Source: Christensenella sp. UBA4651
Lineage (GTDB): Bacteria > Bacillota > Clostridia > Christensenellales > UBA1242
Assembly: GCA_002405615.1 (NCBI GenBank)
Contig: DHMD01000030.1
Coordinates: forward strand, 1 to 7,971
Reading direction: 5' to 3'
Length of the DNA: 7,971 nt
The notes under the pieces were generated by a model. The model ran no database searches and had not been told where the DNA came from. It was given only the letters and a program-made list of their open reading frames with translations. Below, in pieces: positions 7,401-7,971 of this stretch (positions within the stretch are counted from its first letter, which is position 1; every line of letters begins with the position of its first letter). Position numbers and translations under genes: made by a program.

Positions 7401-7971
7401 CTGACCAACGGTAGAACTTGTACGAATAGTCTGCGTCCGATTTCGGAGCGATATTTGAGTGTAGGAAAATCGTGTTGTCAGAAATCATACGGGTAAAGAA
7501 CTTGTTACCCACACGCAAACAACAGTTGTCATCATCGATAACATTAACGATATCATCACTCTCAATTTGTCCCTCATCAGTTACTGTAACGCTACTATCC
7601 TCGTTGGTAGTTAGGCTTACTTGACGAGAGTCAAACTCAATTCTAACCAACTGTTGAGTGTCTTTCAAAAAAGGCAAGCCATTGTTTACTTTTGATGACC
7701 ATTGCCAAGTCTTGCTAGGATTTGTTGGCAAGTAATCGTTTGCACCCGAACCAGCGGCATCAACTTGGAAAAACAAGTTTGTCAAGAAAGACTGCTTGAT
7801 ATTCCCTAAATTAGTGTTTGAGCCGCCCTCGCCTCTCAATTCAGTAGAGGTTGCGTCTGGCAAAACATCTCTCAAATAAAAGTTGCGTTTTAAGTTTGTA
7901 GTCTTGAGGTCGCCTTTGTAACCTACCAAAGCACCTCTAACTGTCTCAAAGTCGCCGGTCTTACCTACGAC
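4498..7971 (-). CDS. Large membrane-anchored surface protein with divergent InlB-like repeats, 5' end outside the window
   Basis: The frame is open to the right edge (1157 codons visible), so the true start, signal peptide and N-terminal domains lie outside; a TTG at 7927-7929 is just an internal Leu codon. Positions below count from that Leu. The first visible part (ALVGYKGDL, NFYLRD, then WSSKVNNGLPFLK at 77-89) looks like the end of a GLUG-type repeat region. From about residue 98 to 1027 follows a chain of divergent InlB-like repeats, clearest at 800-883, 886-955 and 957-1027 with the pattern GY.F..W ... A.F. Residues 1031-1055 form one transmembrane helix (IIIVILGSAIFAVVMVYGAI core), followed by an 88-residue tail with 21 Lys/Arg and 12 Asp/Glu. 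That orientation puts the repeats outside and the tail in the cytoplasm. No LPXTG is present, so anchoring is by the helix. A terminator follows. Likely an adhesin or surface scaffold; ligand unknown. Confidence 0.92.
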   Translation of the reverse strand, partial: VVGKTGDFETVRGALVGYKGDLKTTNLKRNFYLRDVLPDATSTELRGEGGSNTNLGNIKQSFLTNLFFQVDAAGSGANDYLPTNPSKTWQWSSKVNNGLPFLKDTQQLVRIEFDSRQVSLTTNEDSSVTVTDEGQIESDDIVNVIDDDNCCLRVGNKFFTRMISDNTIFLHSNIAPKSDADYSYKFYRWSVAAFERSFANGTSSAAINASRETTTTSYSDIDKIFVANFVEREYEVSLTANDLSRVGENGLIIKSGETTLDAGQKVKFGAPIALGVTPAAGYKLISFATPATDENFVTYENGIATLDTASYIRKIGEGAEADNIAALSVVANLEPETYKIAIQSNRADCATAAAVKNNAGVILHNGDDISYHQTVYLTIDPIGIAANYKFAGWQYQVVDAGATPVNAAWIDITEAGEREDSIDFVIPDVEDGQQIYFMANFKKITYTLSIEAFNVEAGSISLKDSEGISLADNEFDFDEPVYVSVLANNGYYFNSVIINGNSYTVGESAPLAFPNASWDAENSRIIFSALTGNVTVSANFRECEYDVNLSVVSTNVISTATDVIEVNSQSSVLNRTNTALFNKEFEFKVNLEEGYEIQSVTANNVDLVALSDGVYVCKITGNTDIKVTISKKSFTVVANFAYNDVYNYYADDSCIRGAGSYYYGSTFGINVDLPEMFVITSWTINGVRNSNISTYWGWNNITENFDIVINLGIKTSQISFGQVGDSGAGEWYSIHRNGVVYQYVVNMSPLTVNYGDIVEFNINDQYFVKNGRNSMYAFAYWQVNGKSITAERAFSLKVNGEDILVEAVFKPALIAISIDCYELNPITSATTPTDSVGSVRGLASSFANYGETVSLVANAYDGYQFVEWRDGNGNLLTSSSVYSFTVTKEAQIRAVFVMVKTVSVIVEDEQGEVTGAGKKVVGDTVVLNATAKKGYRFVSWNEGGLPISTDAEYRFTMLNSDVLLTAVFEQVYVIDYSTNDSSLGQVIGSTSGRFKENITLEAVSANNCSFVGWMIDNVMISTSTKLNISLNGDVRVQALFKKNFDWNIIIVILGSAIFAVVMVYGAIAYIKSKEAQPIHTRALIGGKDDSEIIKKVSKRNALRDEIAPVPTRKQQRVNVQPIPVRKIVVEPTDHKGNKVKANFKAKDKKQTLGTEEE
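4765..4839 (-). other. Transmembrane anchor of the surface protein
   Basis: Codes for residues 1031-1055, a run of about 20 uncharged hydrophobic residues flanked by Asp on the outer side (FDWN) and by KSK on the inner side. The positive-inside rule puts the C-terminal tail in the cytoplasm. Confidence 0.85.
4849..7638 (-). repeat. Chain of divergent InlB-like repeats within the anchored surface protein
   Basis: About nine or ten repeat units of 70-110 residues follow one another, each opening with a hydrophobic strand (YEVSLTA, YKIAIQS, YTLSIEA, YDVNLSV, AISIDCY, VSVIVED) and closing with an aromatic A-x-F strand (FVANF, YFMANF, VSANF, VEAVF, IRAVF, LTAVF, VQALF). The conserved GY.F..W core is visible in most. 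Units differ in sequence and length, so the array is old rather than recently amplified. Individual borders between residues 98 and 800 are approximate. Confidence 0.7.

Noticed and set aside
7927..7929. TTG as the start of the right-hand surface protein
   Set aside because: The frame continues open to the window edge with sequence that fits the same domain, there is no signal peptide after it, and a surface protein needs one. It is an internal Leu codon.

Overview
The window carries three genes, all on the minus strand, so transcription runs from high to low coordinates. In that order they are: the 3' part of a very large membrane-anchored surface protein (4498 to the right edge), a small metabolic gene for ribose-5-phosphate isomerase B (rpiB, 4008-4436), and a second large exported surface protein (41-3574). 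Both large proteins are built mainly from InlB-type beta-grasp repeats: Listeria-Bacteroides / Flg_new repeats and their divergent relatives. This architecture is common in Gram-positive gut bacteria of the Bacillota, especially uncultured Clostridia. The standard genetic code, purine-rich Shine-Dalgarno sites (GGAGG, GAGG) and coding GC of roughly 40-45% in the stretches sampled agree with such an organism. No taxon can be fixed from the sequence alone.

Right part (4498-7971): an open frame without a start inside the window. It ends a GLUG-like region, continues with a long chain of divergent InlB-like repeats, and finishes with one transmembrane helix and a basic tail of about 88 residues that is probably cytoplasmic. 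Middle (4008-4486): a perfect 12-bp terminator-type hairpin ends only 3 nt before the rpiB ribosome binding site, so rpiB has no room for a conventional promoter of its own downstream of it. rpiB keeps the catalytic Cys and His of its family. Gap (3575-4007): about 430 bp without a gene, about 56% GC over 3661-3960, and full of short hairpins and short direct repeats. Left part (41-3574): a secreted protein with a signal peptide, a DUF6273-like domain, and four InlB-type repeats of which the third and fourth appear split by inserted beta-rich modules. Two divergent repeats follow, and there is no membrane anchor.

How the genes work together: the two surface proteins share the same divergent repeat type and a GAG-x-YYYG motif, so they probably belong to one adhesin or host/glycan-interaction repertoire, one tethered and one released. 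rpiB (pentose phosphate pathway) has no evident functional link to them and may simply be a neighbour. No CRISPR, transposase, tRNA or rRNA was seen. The most noteworthy features are the nested repeat architecture of the left protein, the hairpin-rich intergenic island, and the terminator abutting the rpiB ribosome binding site.
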